This document shows, in pieces, positions 50,515 through 58,484 of a stretch of 64,000 nucleotides of DNA; the stretch's first letter is position 1; each line of letters starts with the position of its first letter. The DNA comes from JBNKHH01 sp050290245 (GTDB lineage: Bacteria > Pseudomonadota > Alphaproteobacteria > Rhodobacterales > Rhodobacteraceae). The stretch lies in assembly GCA_050290245.1 (NCBI GenBank), contig JBNKHH010000068.1, positions 1 through 64,000 on the forward strand. Reading direction: 5' to 3'. The notes beneath the pieces are model-generated. The model was not told where the DNA came from. It saw nothing but the letters and a program-made list of their open reading frames with translations, and made no database searches. The translations under genes were made by a program, and so were the position numbers.

Positions 50515-51498
50515 ATGAGATGTTTCGCCCTCTCCTTGATGTGCGTTCTCATCGCAGGTCAGGTGTCCGCCCAGGGCTCCTGCACAGACGAGTTGATCGC
50601 CGATCCGGGGTCTACCCTGGACGCCCTCTTGCAGGCCGGATGCCAACTGACATCGGACCAGATCAGTCGGGCGATGGACAATCCGGTGGGGGAGATGGTG
50701 TCGGTGCCACTTGTATATGAACGAAAGACCGTCACCGAGCCGTTCTTCGGCACCAGCCAGGTGATCGAAAATGTTAAACTGATCCCGACCTTTCCAATCC
50801 GGCTCAATGACCGCTGGAGCCTGGTCAACCGAGTTGTATTGAGTTTTCCCAAAGTGCCGATCAACAGCGATGCGTTGTCCAACGCCAGCTTTGACGCAAA
50901 TGGATTGAGTTTTGGAATAACCGGCCCCGCGCCGACACCCGCCGATCTGGCTGGATCGACAACAGGCTTCGGTGACCTGACCTATGTAGGCCTAATCACG
51001 CCCAATGAAACGACATCAGTTGGCAACGGCAAATTGATCTGGGCCATTGGTCCGACATTCATTTTCCCGACGGCAAGCGAAGACTTCCTTGGCCAGGGCA
51101 AATACCAGGCCGGGATTGCGGGGGCATTGGCCTATTTGGGCGAGGACTGGACGCTCGGCCTCTTCCCCCAGCATTGGTGGTCGTTTGCTGGCGACGACAG
51201 CCGTGCAGACGTGAACCGGACGAACATTCAGTATTTCGTTTACCGGAAACTTCCGAACCAATGGTCGATCGGGGCGTCACCTACAATCTCCATCAACTGG
51301 AACGGTATCGGCGGAACCGAGGTCGATGTCCCGATTGGCATCGGTGTGAACAAGACGGCGTTCATTGGCAAACTGCCCGTTCGTTTCAGCCTCGAATACC
51401 ACGACTACATTACCACTTCGAGCGGCATCAATCCCGAGAGTTCGATCAAGTTCTCGATCTCTCCGGCGGTGCCCGCAGCTTTCTTGAGGAACCGATGA
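50515..51498 (+). CDS. Outer-membrane beta-barrel-like exported protein
   Basis: 327 aa. The signal peptide is MRCFALSLMCVLIAGQVSAQ. A short helical region with a Cys pair (CTDELIADPGSTLDALLQAGC) leads to a strand-rich body: FPIRLNDRWSLVNRVVLSFP, TTGFGDLTYVGLITPNE, WAIGPTFIFPTASEDFLGQGKYQAGIAGALAYLG and FPQHWWSFAGDDSR. Similar marine proteins are often labelled neuromedin U, a meaningless name. Likely a second outer-membrane component for the sulfatase pathway. It starts 3 bp after the previous stop and overlaps the FGE gene by ATGA. Confidence 0.72.
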   Translation: MRCFALSLMCVLIAGQVSAQGSCTDELIADPGSTLDALLQAGCQLTSDQISRAMDNPVGEMVSVPLVYERKTVTEPFFGTSQVIENVKLIPTFPIRLNDRWSLVNRVVLSFPKVPINSDALSNASFDANGLSFGITGPAPTPADLAGSTTGFGDLTYVGLITPNETTSVGNGKLIWAIGPTFIFPTASEDFLGQGKYQAGIAGALAYLGEDWTLGLFPQHWWSFAGDDSRADVNRTNIQYFVYRKLPNQWSIGASPTISINWNGIGGTEVDVPIGIGVNKTAFIGKLPVRFSLEYHDYITTSSGINPESSIKFSISPAVPAAFLRNR

Positions 51499-52427
51499 AA
51501 ACTGTTTTGATGGCCAGTCTCGCCGCCCTGACGACTGTTGGTGTGCTTGGAGCGAGGGTGGAAACGGGAAAAGTGTCCACTCCGGATAGGGTATGTATCC
51601 AGCCCCTCGGCGATATCGCCATCGCCGGTGGCTCTTTCGACATGGGCGACACTGGCTTTTATGCGGATGAAGGGCCGGTCGTTCGCCTGAGTGTCGAGCC
51701 GTTTCGTATGGATGCACATGAGGTAACGAACCTTCAATTTGCCAACTTTGTTGCGGCGACAGGCTATGTGACTAGCGCAGAGCGAATGGTGGAAGCGGGA
51801 TGGCCAACCAACGGCTCGGCCGTATTTGATGCCATGCAATGGCAGTTCGTAGAGGGGGCCAACTGGAGACATCCGGAGGGCCCCGACAGTTCCATCGAAG
51901 GCCGTGATGCGGAGCCGGTTGTTCAGGTCTCCCTGGAAGATGCGCAAGCCTATGCGAAATGGGCCGGTCGGGCGCTGCCGACAGAATCGGAGTGGGAGTT
52001 TGCCGCACGGGGCGGCTTGGATGGCAAACCCTTTGCCTGGGGTGATGTCTTTACACCCGGGGGCGTGTACATGGCGAACACTTGGCAGGGTATGTTCCCT
52101 GAAGAGGACACAGGCGAGGATGGCCATATGGGGCGCGCCCAGGTTGGCTGCTTCCCTGCAAATGGCTTTGGCCTCTACGATATGATTGGAAACGTTTGGG
52201 AGTGGACCGAAGACCCCTATTACCCCGACAAGCGTTTCGAAGCACCAGAAGGCGTCGCGTCAACCGGCTTCGATCCGTCGCAGCCAGAAGTGCCGGTGGC
52301 AGTCATAAAGGGAGGTTCGTTCCTTTGTTCTCCTGACTTCTGTGGCAGGTATAGACCGGCTGCAAGGCATGCGCAGAACACTGGCTTGGGAACGAACCAC
52401 ATAGGTTTTCGCACTGTTCAACGCTGA
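51495..52427 (+). CDS. Exported formylglycine-generating enzyme (sulfatase maturase)
   Basis: 310 aa from ATG 51495, overlapping the previous stop (ATGA). Family marks: GGSFDMGDTG, DAHEVTNLQFANFV, PVVQVSLEDAQAYAKWAGRALPTESEWEFAARGG, GLYDMIGNVWEWTED, and the active-site region GGSFLCSPDFCGRYRPAARHAQNT. Cys278 and Cys283 there match the catalytic pair of FGE (C-x4-C), which separates true maturases from the many Cys-less relatives. A Sec-like signal (MKTVLMASLAALTTVGVLG) suggests it works in the periplasm, on the exported sulfatase of the same operon. Confidence 0.88.
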   Translation: MKTVLMASLAALTTVGVLGARVETGKVSTPDRVCIQPLGDIAIAGGSFDMGDTGFYADEGPVVRLSVEPFRMDAHEVTNLQFANFVAATGYVTSAERMVEAGWPTNGSAVFDAMQWQFVEGANWRHPEGPDSSIEGRDAEPVVQVSLEDAQAYAKWAGRALPTESEWEFAARGGLDGKPFAWGDVFTPGGVYMANTWQGMFPEEDTGEDGHMGRAQVGCFPANGFGLYDMIGNVWEWTEDPYYPDKRFEAPEGVASTGFDPSQPEVPVAVIKGGSFLCSPDFCGRYRPAARHAQNTGLGTNHIGFRTVQR

Positions 52428-53117
52428 CTTTGGTACAGCGGAGAAATGATCTAGGATCACCGAATTCTCCGGCACGTTGCTTTCCGAACTATGGTAGGCA
52501 TTGCCGCGACACCATGTGGATCGTCCGAGAATTCCATTGCCAGATGAGGCGGAGAAATCTGGCGTTCTTTGGGACGTGAAACTTTGGACTGTCTTGCTTG
52601 ACGCAAGCGATTTCAATGAAAGAACGGGCATGGTTCATTGCGCGCTCTTTGAATACTTGAAATTATTCCAGGAGAACCGAGGAGGCGGCTCGCCTCTAAT
52701 TGATCGAAGGGCGGCATACTTCGGCCTGAAAACCCGCGGCGAAGTGAAAGCGACGTGGATATGTCAAGAAAGTCAGTCTTGTCTGGAAGTCTGCTTGCCC
52801 CGCATTGCGCGAGTTCACCCGGCCCTCAGCTTCGCTCACGCAGCGAATGACCGCAATGAAGGCTGCGACTGCATAATTTGACGGCCGCGCTCAAGGTCCG
52901 CTCAGGGCTCGATGTGGACCTTCGCTGGTTTGCGGCGCTCATTGACCTGACGAACGACCGCTCCGGGCTGTCGCGGAAGATTGGTTCGCGATTGCAGCGA
53001 ATGTCCCCTTCCCGCCCTTCTTGCCAACTTTCTGACTCCTGAAGTTGGGAAAAATGTTGGGAACAATCACGGCAAATGATTATTTCAGATATATTTCAGT
53101 AGGTTGATTGAGGAATT
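52428..53117. other. 690-bp gap between the FGE gene and tRNA-Ala
   Basis: No supported gene. A frame at 52501-52881 has no recognisable motif, no good ribosome binding site and ends inside repeat DNA. 52834-52990 is a dense patch of GC-rich degenerate repeats, with stretches shared with 37409-37423 and 40092-40114. 53040-53110 is A/T-rich. No integrase or direct repeat of the tRNA 3' end was found. Confidence 0.5.
52896..52970 (+). repeat. Patch of degenerate intergenic repeats
   Basis: Contains GTCCGCTCAGGGCTC (52896-52910; 14 of 15 with 37409) and a 23-bp stretch (52948-52970; 20 of 23 with 40092). Between them lies GGACCTTCGCTGG, like ACCTTCGCTGCGG at 45643. Two repeat units found elsewhere as singles occur here side by side. 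Confidence 0.45.
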
Positions 53118-53193
<76 letters not shown>

Positions 53194-53201
53194 ATCTGGT
53201 G

Positions 53202-53223
53202 TGGCGCAGGTTTCCCTGCGCCA
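53202..53223 (-). terminator. Strong hairpin between the FYDLN gene and tRNA-Ala
   Basis: TGGCGCAGG (53202-53210) and CCTGCGCCA (53215-53223) form a perfect 9-bp GC-rich stem with a 4-nt loop (GAAA on the minus strand). It lies 45 bp after the stop of the FYDLN gene and 9 bp before the mature tRNA 5' end. There is no U-run, so it may be a 3'-end stabiliser or leave read-through into the tRNA. Confidence 0.5.
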
Positions 53224-53267
53224 GCGTCAGTTAATGGCTGCGCCGGTTGTGCGCAAGCAAAAAGATG

Positions 53268-53591
53268 TCAATCGTCGTCATCCGTGCTGACGTCGGCGAT
53301 ATCGTCGAGGGACACATCGTCATCCTCATCGTCGTCCAGGACATCATCGCCCAGATCGACATCATCGCTGTCGTCTTCATCATCGAGGACGATATCGTCG
53401 TCTTCGAACTGATCGTCCTTCTTGGCAGAAGCGTCGGGTTTGTCAGCCGTCAGGCTGCGCTTGCCCTTGCCGGTGTCGAGCACGACAACTTCACCCGTGT
53501 AGGGGCTTATGATCGGATTTTTGTTCAGGTCGTAGAACCGTTTGCCGGTCGCGGGGCAAACACGCTTTGTACCCCATTCCTCTTTGGGCAT
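53268..53591 (-). CDS. FYDLN-type acidic protein (TIGR02300 family)
   Basis: 107 aa from ATG 53591. The conserved head is MPKEEWGTKRVCPATGKRFYDLNKNPIISPYTGEVV, with the FYDLN box that names the family. From about residue 60 the protein is almost only Asp and Glu with a few Val, Leu and Ser (low complexity, strongly negative). The function is unknown; the family is widespread in alphaproteobacteria. Upstream frame to 53885 is antisense to the next gene and not used. It runs toward the tRNA-Ala gene. Confidence 0.88.
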   Translation of the reverse strand: MPKEEWGTKRVCPATGKRFYDLNKNPIISPYTGEVVVLDTGKGKRSLTADKPDASAKKDDQFEDDDIVLDDEDDSDDVDLGDDVLDDDEDDDVSLDDIADVSTDDDD

Positions 53592-53737
53592 ATCAGGCCT
53601 CTTCCGTGTCGTTCTTTGGGATTGTCGCGCCACCTGCCACAACGCATGGCCCCTGTCAAAGGCTTTCAGGCAATGGTGGCGGTTGATCGCGTCCGGCGTT
53701 AAGGATTGAGCTGTAAAAAGCGCTATCGGACCGTGAT

Positions 53738-54427
53738 ATGGCCAGGATTTCGTTAAAACAGCACCCGGGAACCGAAATCGAGATTCGCCGCTCGTCACGG
53801 GCGCGCCGGATGTCGCTGCGGGTCTCGTCCCTGGACGGGCGGGTGACGTTGACGCTGCCGCCCCGCGTGGGCACGCGCGAGGCACAGAAGTTCGCCGAGT
53901 CCAAGGCTGGATGGATTGCGCAGGCGCTGGAGGGGCTGCACAGGCCGGTTCAGGTCGCGATCGGGACGAGGCTGCCCGTCGATGGCACCGAACGGTCGAT
54001 CATCGCGGGGCAGGGGAGGTCGGCGCGGCTGCTACGGGCCTCGATCAGCGCGCCCGAGGACCGCACCGGGGTGGTGGTCTTGGCTTTGCTGAAGGCGCTG
54101 GCGCGCGACCGTCTGACGGAGGCGGTCGATCTTTATGCCGATCGCCTCGGGCGCGAGGCGGGGCGGCTGACCTTGCGCGACACGCGTTCACGCTGGGGAT
54201 CGTGTACGCACGAAGGCAACCTGATGTTTTCCTGGCGCCTGATTCTGGCGCCGCCCGAGGTGCTGGGTTATGTCGCGGCCCACGAGGTGGCGCACCTGGA
54301 GCATATGGATCACTCGCCCGACTTCTGGCGGGTCGTGGGCGAGATCAGCCCCGGCTATGAGCCTTGGCGGGCCTGGCTCAGGCGCGAAGGGCCGGGATTG
54401 CACCGCTATCGTTTCGACGGCGATTGA
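53738..54427 (+). CDS. YgjP-like zinc metallopeptidase-domain protein (M48 family, DUF45)
   Basis: 229 aa. RRSSRARRMSLRVSSLDGRVTLTLPPRV is the typical N-terminus, SRWGSCTHEGNLMFSWRLILAPPEVLGYVAAHEVAHLEHMDHSPDFWRVV holds the RSRWGSC signature and the HEVAH zinc site (182-186), with H193-type third-ligand candidates just after. Proposed peptidase; cellular target unknown. ATG 53738 lies 146 bp from the divergent FYDLN gene. The GntR gene follows after 31 bp. Confidence 0.9.
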   Translation: MARISLKQHPGTEIEIRRSSRARRMSLRVSSLDGRVTLTLPPRVGTREAQKFAESKAGWIAQALEGLHRPVQVAIGTRLPVDGTERSIIAGQGRSARLLRASISAPEDRTGVVVLALLKALARDRLTEAVDLYADRLGREAGRLTLRDTRSRWGSCTHEGNLMFSWRLILAPPEVLGYVAAHEVAHLEHMDHSPDFWRVVGEISPGYEPWRAWLRREGPGLHRYRFDGD

Positions 54428-54458
54428 CGGGCGGCAGCGGCTGTGATCACAATTACCC

Positions 54459-55103
54459 ATGTTGACCCGTCCCCCTGAACCCGCCCCATCCGCCCATGAC
54501 CGGGTCTACCGGACCCTGAGGGGTCAGATCATGCATGGCGAGCTTGAGCCCGGCACCGCCATGACATTGCGCGGGATCGGCAAGGACTTTGGTGTTTCGA
54601 TGACGCCCGCGCGCGAGGCGGTGCGTCGGCTGGTGGCCGAGGGCGCCTTGTCGCTTTCGGCTTCGGGGCGCGTGTCGACGCCAGAGCTGTCGAACGAGCG
54701 GATCGAGGAACTGGCGGCCCTGCGCGCGCTGATCGAGACCGAGCTGGCGAGCCGGGCTTTGCCACGGGCGCACCTTGCGCTGATTGAGCGTCTGACGGCG
54801 ATCAACACCACCGTGGCCGAAGCGGTCGCCAAGGGCGACGCGGTCGCCTATATCCGCCGCAACCTGGAATTTCACCGCGCGCTGTACCTGCGGGCTCAGG
54901 CCCCCGCGATGCTGGCCATGGCCGAGACGGTCTGGCTGCAACTGGGGCCGACCATGCGCAAGCTTTATGGCCGGATGCGACAGGGCACGCCGCCCGAGAC
55001 GCACAGGATGATCCTGGCGGCTCTGCGCGCGGGCGACGAGCCGGGTTTACGCATCGCGGTGCGCACGGATGTGACCAAGGGGCTGAGAATGCTGACGGCC
55101 TGA
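54459..55103 (+). CDS. GntR-family regulator (FCD/FadR subfamily)
   Basis: 214 aa. The N-terminal winged helix reads DRVYRTLRGQIMHGELEPGTAMTLRGIGKDFGVSMTPAREAVRRLVAEGALSLSASGRVSTPEL. The helical FCD domain follows with LRALIETELASRAL, NLEFHRALYLRAQ (metal-binding N/H-type positions) and ETHRMILAALRAGD. Such regulators sense carboxylic acids or acyl compounds. The genes just downstream (thioesterase, MFS permease) are possible targets. Confidence 0.9.
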   Translation: MLTRPPEPAPSAHDRVYRTLRGQIMHGELEPGTAMTLRGIGKDFGVSMTPAREAVRRLVAEGALSLSASGRVSTPELSNERIEELAALRALIETELASRALPRAHLALIERLTAINTTVAEAVAKGDAVAYIRRNLEFHRALYLRAQAPAMLAMAETVWLQLGPTMRKLYGRMRQGTPPETHRMILAALRAGDEPGLRIAVRTDVTKGLRMLTA

Positions 55104-55129
55104 ATGCCGGTTCTTTGGGGGAGGGGATA

Positions 55130-55579
55130 ATGGTGCCTGACCGGTCGAGGTCGTTGCGCTCGGACTTTGCAGTGATGCACCCGATGCAGACACGATGGAT
55201 GGATGGCGATGTTTACGGACATCTGAACAACACGGTGCATTATTCCCTGTTCGACACGGCTGTGAACGCCTGGCTGGTGGGTGAGGGGCTTTTGGACCCG
55301 GTCGCCGGTGAGACCTATTTCCTGGTCGTCGAGTCGGGCTGTCGCTACCACGCCGAGATCCGGTTTCCCGCGACGGTGACGGCGGGGCTGCGGGTTGGCC
55401 GGTTGGGCTCAAGCTCGGTTCGTTGGGAGATCGGGCTGTTCACCGATGATGAGGAAAAGTCAGTGGCGGACGGGTTCTTCGTCCATGTCAATGTCATGCG
55501 CGGGGAGCACCGGCCGGTCGCGTTGTCGCACGCCTGCCGCAGCACCATGGTGGCTCTGGTCATGTCCCAGACCGGTTGA
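55130..55579 (+). CDS. Acyl-CoA thioesterase (4-hydroxybenzoyl-CoA thioesterase-like, hot-dog fold)
   Basis: 149 aa from ATG 55130, preceded by GGGGGAGGGG. MQTRWMDGDVYGHLNNTVHYSLFDTAVNAWL is the YbgC/FadM-type active-site segment with the catalytic Asp in RWMDGDVYGHLNN. VVESGCRYHAEIRFPATVTAGLRVGRLGSSSVRWEIGLF is the long strand pair. It hydrolyses acyl-CoA thioesters, specificity unknown. Same direction as GntR (27 bp after) and the MFS gene. Confidence 0.88.
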   Translation: MVPDRSRSLRSDFAVMHPMQTRWMDGDVYGHLNNTVHYSLFDTAVNAWLVGEGLLDPVAGETYFLVVESGCRYHAEIRFPATVTAGLRVGRLGSSSVRWEIGLFTDDEEKSVADGFFVHVNVMRGEHRPVALSHACRSTMVALVMSQTG

Positions 55580-55654
55580 GCCATCACCAACCGTTCTGAT
55601 CGCCATCACAAATCCCGGTTTGACCTCGCGGGCGCAAGCGTCAAAAACAAAGAC

Positions 55655-56890
55655 ATGCAGAAATCCGCGTCCCTGATCACGCCGGTTCTGATTGCCGGTT
55701 GCGTCATCGGGCTGGTCAGCTTTGCTGTCCGGTCTTCCTTTGGTGTGTTCCAGATTCCGATTGCCGATGAATTTGGTTGGGCCCGGTCCGAGTTTTCGAC
55801 GGCGATTGCCATCCAGAACCTGTTCTGGGGCATTGGGCAACCGATTTTCGGCGCGCTGGCCGAAAAGGTCGGGGATCGCAAAACGCTGATCATCGGAGCG
55901 ATTCTCTACGCTGCCGGGATCGTGCTGTCCGCTTTTGCCACAACCCCTTTCGCAATGCAGAGTCTCGAGGCGTTGGTTGGGTTCGGTGTCGCAGGCACCG
56001 GTTTCGGTGTCGTGCTGGCTGTGGTCGGGCGGGCGAGTTCGAACGAGAACCGGGCGATGGCGCTTGCGATCGCCACGGCATCAGGTTCGGCCGGTCAGAT
56101 CGTCGGACCGCCGCTGGCTGAGGGCCTGATGGCCCATATGCCGTGGCAGTCGGTCTTTTTCGTTTTCGCCGCAATGCTGATCGCGATGCTGATGGTGCTA
56201 CCGATGATGCGCGCGCCTGCAGCCAGCAAGGCCGAGTTGCAGGCCAGCATGGGACACGTGGTGGGCCGGGCGTTTCGCGACCCGTCGTTCCTGATGATTT
56301 TTGCGGGCTTTTTCTCGTGCGGATATCAGCTTGGGTTCATGACGGCGCATTTTCCGGCGCTTGTCACGGAAACCTGCGGGCCAATTGCACCGGGCAGCCT
56401 GTTGCATTCATTGGGGATCACCACAACCTCGGCCCTGGGCGCCATTGCGATTTCGACGGTTGGGTTCTTCAACATCGCGGGCGTACTCGTCGCGGGCAAG
56501 CTGGCGGGCCGGTATTCATCCAAGAACCTTCTGGCGCTGATCTACACCGGGCGGACGCTGACGGCGGCGGCGTTTATCCTGATGCCGATCACGCCCACAT
56601 CGGTCCTGGTCTTCTCGGCTGCCATGGGCTCGCTCTGGCTAGCGACAGTGCCGTTGACCAGCGGGCTGGTCGCGCATCTTTTTGGGTTGAAGTACATGGG
56701 CACGCTTTACGGTTTCGTCTTTCTCAGCCACCAGATCGGGTCGTTCCTGGGCGTCTGGCTGGGCGGGCACATGTACGACATTGCCGGCACCTACACTATG
56801 GTCTGGTGGGTCGGCGTCGGTGTCGGGGCTTTCAGTGCCATAATCCATTTGCCGATACGCGAGGAGCGGCGTGTCTTCGCGACAGGCTAG
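55655..56890 (+). CDS. Major facilitator superfamily transporter
   Basis: 411 aa, twelve helices. IADEFGWARSEFSTAIAIQNLFWGIGQPIFGALAEKVGDRKTLIIG gives the OFA-like opening and the loop 2-3 motif. The second half has VAGKLAGRYSSKNLLALIYTGR and GSFLGVWLGGHMYDIAGTYTMVWW. The gene set GntR, thioesterase, permease suggests uptake of an organic acid whose CoA thioester is metabolised, but the substrate is not evident. Convergent with the following hydrolase gene (18 bp apart). Confidence 0.88.
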   Translation: MQKSASLITPVLIAGCVIGLVSFAVRSSFGVFQIPIADEFGWARSEFSTAIAIQNLFWGIGQPIFGALAEKVGDRKTLIIGAILYAAGIVLSAFATTPFAMQSLEALVGFGVAGTGFGVVLAVVGRASSNENRAMALAIATASGSAGQIVGPPLAEGLMAHMPWQSVFFVFAAMLIAMLMVLPMMRAPAASKAELQASMGHVVGRAFRDPSFLMIFAGFFSCGYQLGFMTAHFPALVTETCGPIAPGSLLHSLGITTTSALGAIAISTVGFFNIAGVLVAGKLAGRYSSKNLLALIYTGRTLTAAAFILMPITPTSVLVFSAAMGSLWLATVPLTSGLVAHLFGLKYMGTLYGFVFLSHQIGSFLGVWLGGHMYDIAGTYTMVWWVGVGVGAFSAIIHLPIREERRVFATG

Positions 56891-56908
56891 CTGCGTGCGG
56901 GCGCGGCG

Positions 56909-57841
56909 TCAGGCTTCGTCACGCAGGAACTTGCGCAGGATTTCCGCGATTTGTGCCGGGTGGGTTTGCAAAAGGTTGTGACCCGCGCCGGGCACCTGGG
57001 CATGCCGGGCGCGCGGGTTGATGCGGGCCAGTTCTCCCATGGCCGAAAGCGGGATCACCGGGTCCTCGGCCCCCCAGATCGCCAGGACGGGCGTATGGTT
57101 TTCGGTGATGCGCAGGTGATCGGCATCGGCGCGTTTCGACAGGAGGTGGCGGCGCGAGGATAAAAGCGCGGGCAGGTAGCCACGGGTGCGGGTCTCGGCG
57201 GCCTGGCGGTCTTCGAGGTCTGGAATGACGGTGGGTGTCGTTCGGTGTTCGACCAGTTCGCGGCGCAATGCCCAGCCCCCAAGGACGCGCATCAGCCACC
57301 CTCCGATCCAGGGCGCGCGCCAGATCGCTCCGGCCGAGGCGGCCTGGCTCTGGCCAAGGCCCGCGGGCGCTACAAGGATCAACTCGGTGACCTTGGCCGG
57401 GTCCTGGGCTGCGTAGGCGGCAGCGATTTGCCCCCCCATGGAAAAGCCCAGAATGACGCAGGGCTCGGTGACGTTCTGGTCGCGCAAAAGCTCGCGCAGC
57501 TGCCTGAGGAAGAAGGCGGCGTTCTGGTCCCCTGAAACCCTGTCGGACAGGCCGCGCCCGTAAAGGTCATATGTCAGCACCCGGTATCCGAGGCCGATGA
57601 GGCTGCGCTCGGTGGCGGCAAAGATGTAGGAAGGTGTCGACTGACCATGGATGCAGACGGCGACGGGGTCGCGCGGACTGCCGGACCAGCGATAGTGGGT
57701 GGCCCCGCGGGACAGATCGGCCATCGTGCGTGCGGCGCGGGTCTGGAGACGGCGCGTGACCGGCGCGCGGAAGGCCTCGGCAATGAAAGGCGCAGCCACC
57801 AGGACCCCGGCCAGCGCCAGAAGTAGTGCAAGTGTGTTCAT
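56909..57841 (-). CDS. Alpha/beta hydrolase with N-terminal membrane anchor
   Basis: 310 aa from ATG 57841. A hydrophobic N-terminus (MNTLALLLALAGVLVAAPFIAEAF) anchors or exports it. VAVCIHGQSTPSYIF is the oxyanion HG motif, LTYDLYGRGLSDR the next conserved strand, VILGFSMGGQIAAAYAA the nucleophile elbow (GFSMGG), LAIWGAEDPVIP the acid, and GAGHNLLQTHP the histidine. All three catalytic residues are present. Substrate unknown. Its ATG overlaps the stop of the HAD gene, so they are translated together. Confidence 0.88.
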   Translation of the reverse strand: MNTLALLLALAGVLVAAPFIAEAFRAPVTRRLQTRAARTMADLSRGATHYRWSGSPRDPVAVCIHGQSTPSYIFAATERSLIGLGYRVLTYDLYGRGLSDRVSGDQNAAFFLRQLRELLRDQNVTEPCVILGFSMGGQIAAAYAAQDPAKVTELILVAPAGLGQSQAASAGAIWRAPWIGGWLMRVLGGWALRRELVEHRTTPTVIPDLEDRQAAETRTRGYLPALLSSRRHLLSKRADADHLRITENHTPVLAIWGAEDPVIPLSAMGELARINPRARHAQVPGAGHNLLQTHPAQIAEILRKFLRDEA

Positions 57842-58452
57842 GTCTCTGTGGCGTCCAGCAGGCCTTCGGCCACCAGACGGTCGCGCCACCCTTCGGCGCC
57901 CGTGAAAATATGGCCTTTCCAGCCGCGCGCCTCGGCGGCGGCGATGTTCTCGGGCTTGTCGTCGGTAAAGATCAGTTGGTTGCCGGCCAGGCCTGTCCCC
58001 TGTTCCAGCGCCGCGTATATCGCGGGGTCAGGTTTGATAAGGCCAAGGTGGGCCGAGATGAATTCCTGGTCGAACTCGCGCAGCACCGGGTGGATATCCT
58101 TGGCCCATTCCATCGAGGTCGCACCGAAATTCGTCAATGAGACGCAGCGGACACCGTTTGCCTTGAGCCTTCGCAGGATCTCTGCCGAGCCTTCGACAGC
58201 GCGTCGAAAGGTTTCTGTCCAGCCGTCGTGCCAGTCGAGGATTTCAGCGCGCCAGTCCGGGAACTGGTCGGCAAGCGCTTTGACCGACTCCAACTGGTCC
58301 GCCCCCCGGTCGATCTCGACGTTCATCTCGTGCAGCGGCACCTCGGCAAACAGCCTTTCGCGGCGGTCGCGGCCGAAGGTGCGGTCGTAGTAATCTTCCG
58401 GCTCCCAATAGGCCAGTACGTTGCCGATGTCCCAAACCACTGCTTCGATCAT
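57838..58452 (-). CDS. HAD-superfamily phosphatase
   Basis: 204 aa. MIEAVVWDIGNVLAYWEPEDYY holds motif I (here WDIGNVL: the second Asp is Gly, as in the HAD group that includes some haloacid-dehalogenase-like YihX proteins). CVSLTNFGATSM is motif II, LGLIKPDPAIYAALE motif III and LIFTDDKPENIAAAEARGWKGHIF motif IV. The order and length fit YihX-like phosphatases of sugar phosphates. ATG 58452 has GAGGGG eight bases before it; ATG 58458 is the alternative. Overlaps the alpha/beta hydrolase start. Confidence 0.88.
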   Translation of the reverse strand: MIEAVVWDIGNVLAYWEPEDYYDRTFGRDRRERLFAEVPLHEMNVEIDRGADQLESVKALADQFPDWRAEILDWHDGWTETFRRAVEGSAEILRRLKANGVRCVSLTNFGATSMEWAKDIHPVLREFDQEFISAHLGLIKPDPAIYAALEQGTGLAGNQLIFTDDKPENIAAAEARGWKGHIFTGAEGWRDRLVAEGLLDATET

Positions 58453-58484
58453 GGTCATGTCCCCTCGTTCGCGCGAGTGTTGTC

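Noticed and set aside
52501..52881. 126-codon open frame after the FGE gene
   Set aside because: No ribosome binding site, no known motif, and its end lies within degenerate repeat DNA.
33612..53117. Genomic island with integrase at tRNA-Ala
   Set aside because: The region looks accessory and abuts the tRNA 3' end, but no integrase, transposase or second copy of the tRNA end was found, so an island is not claimed.
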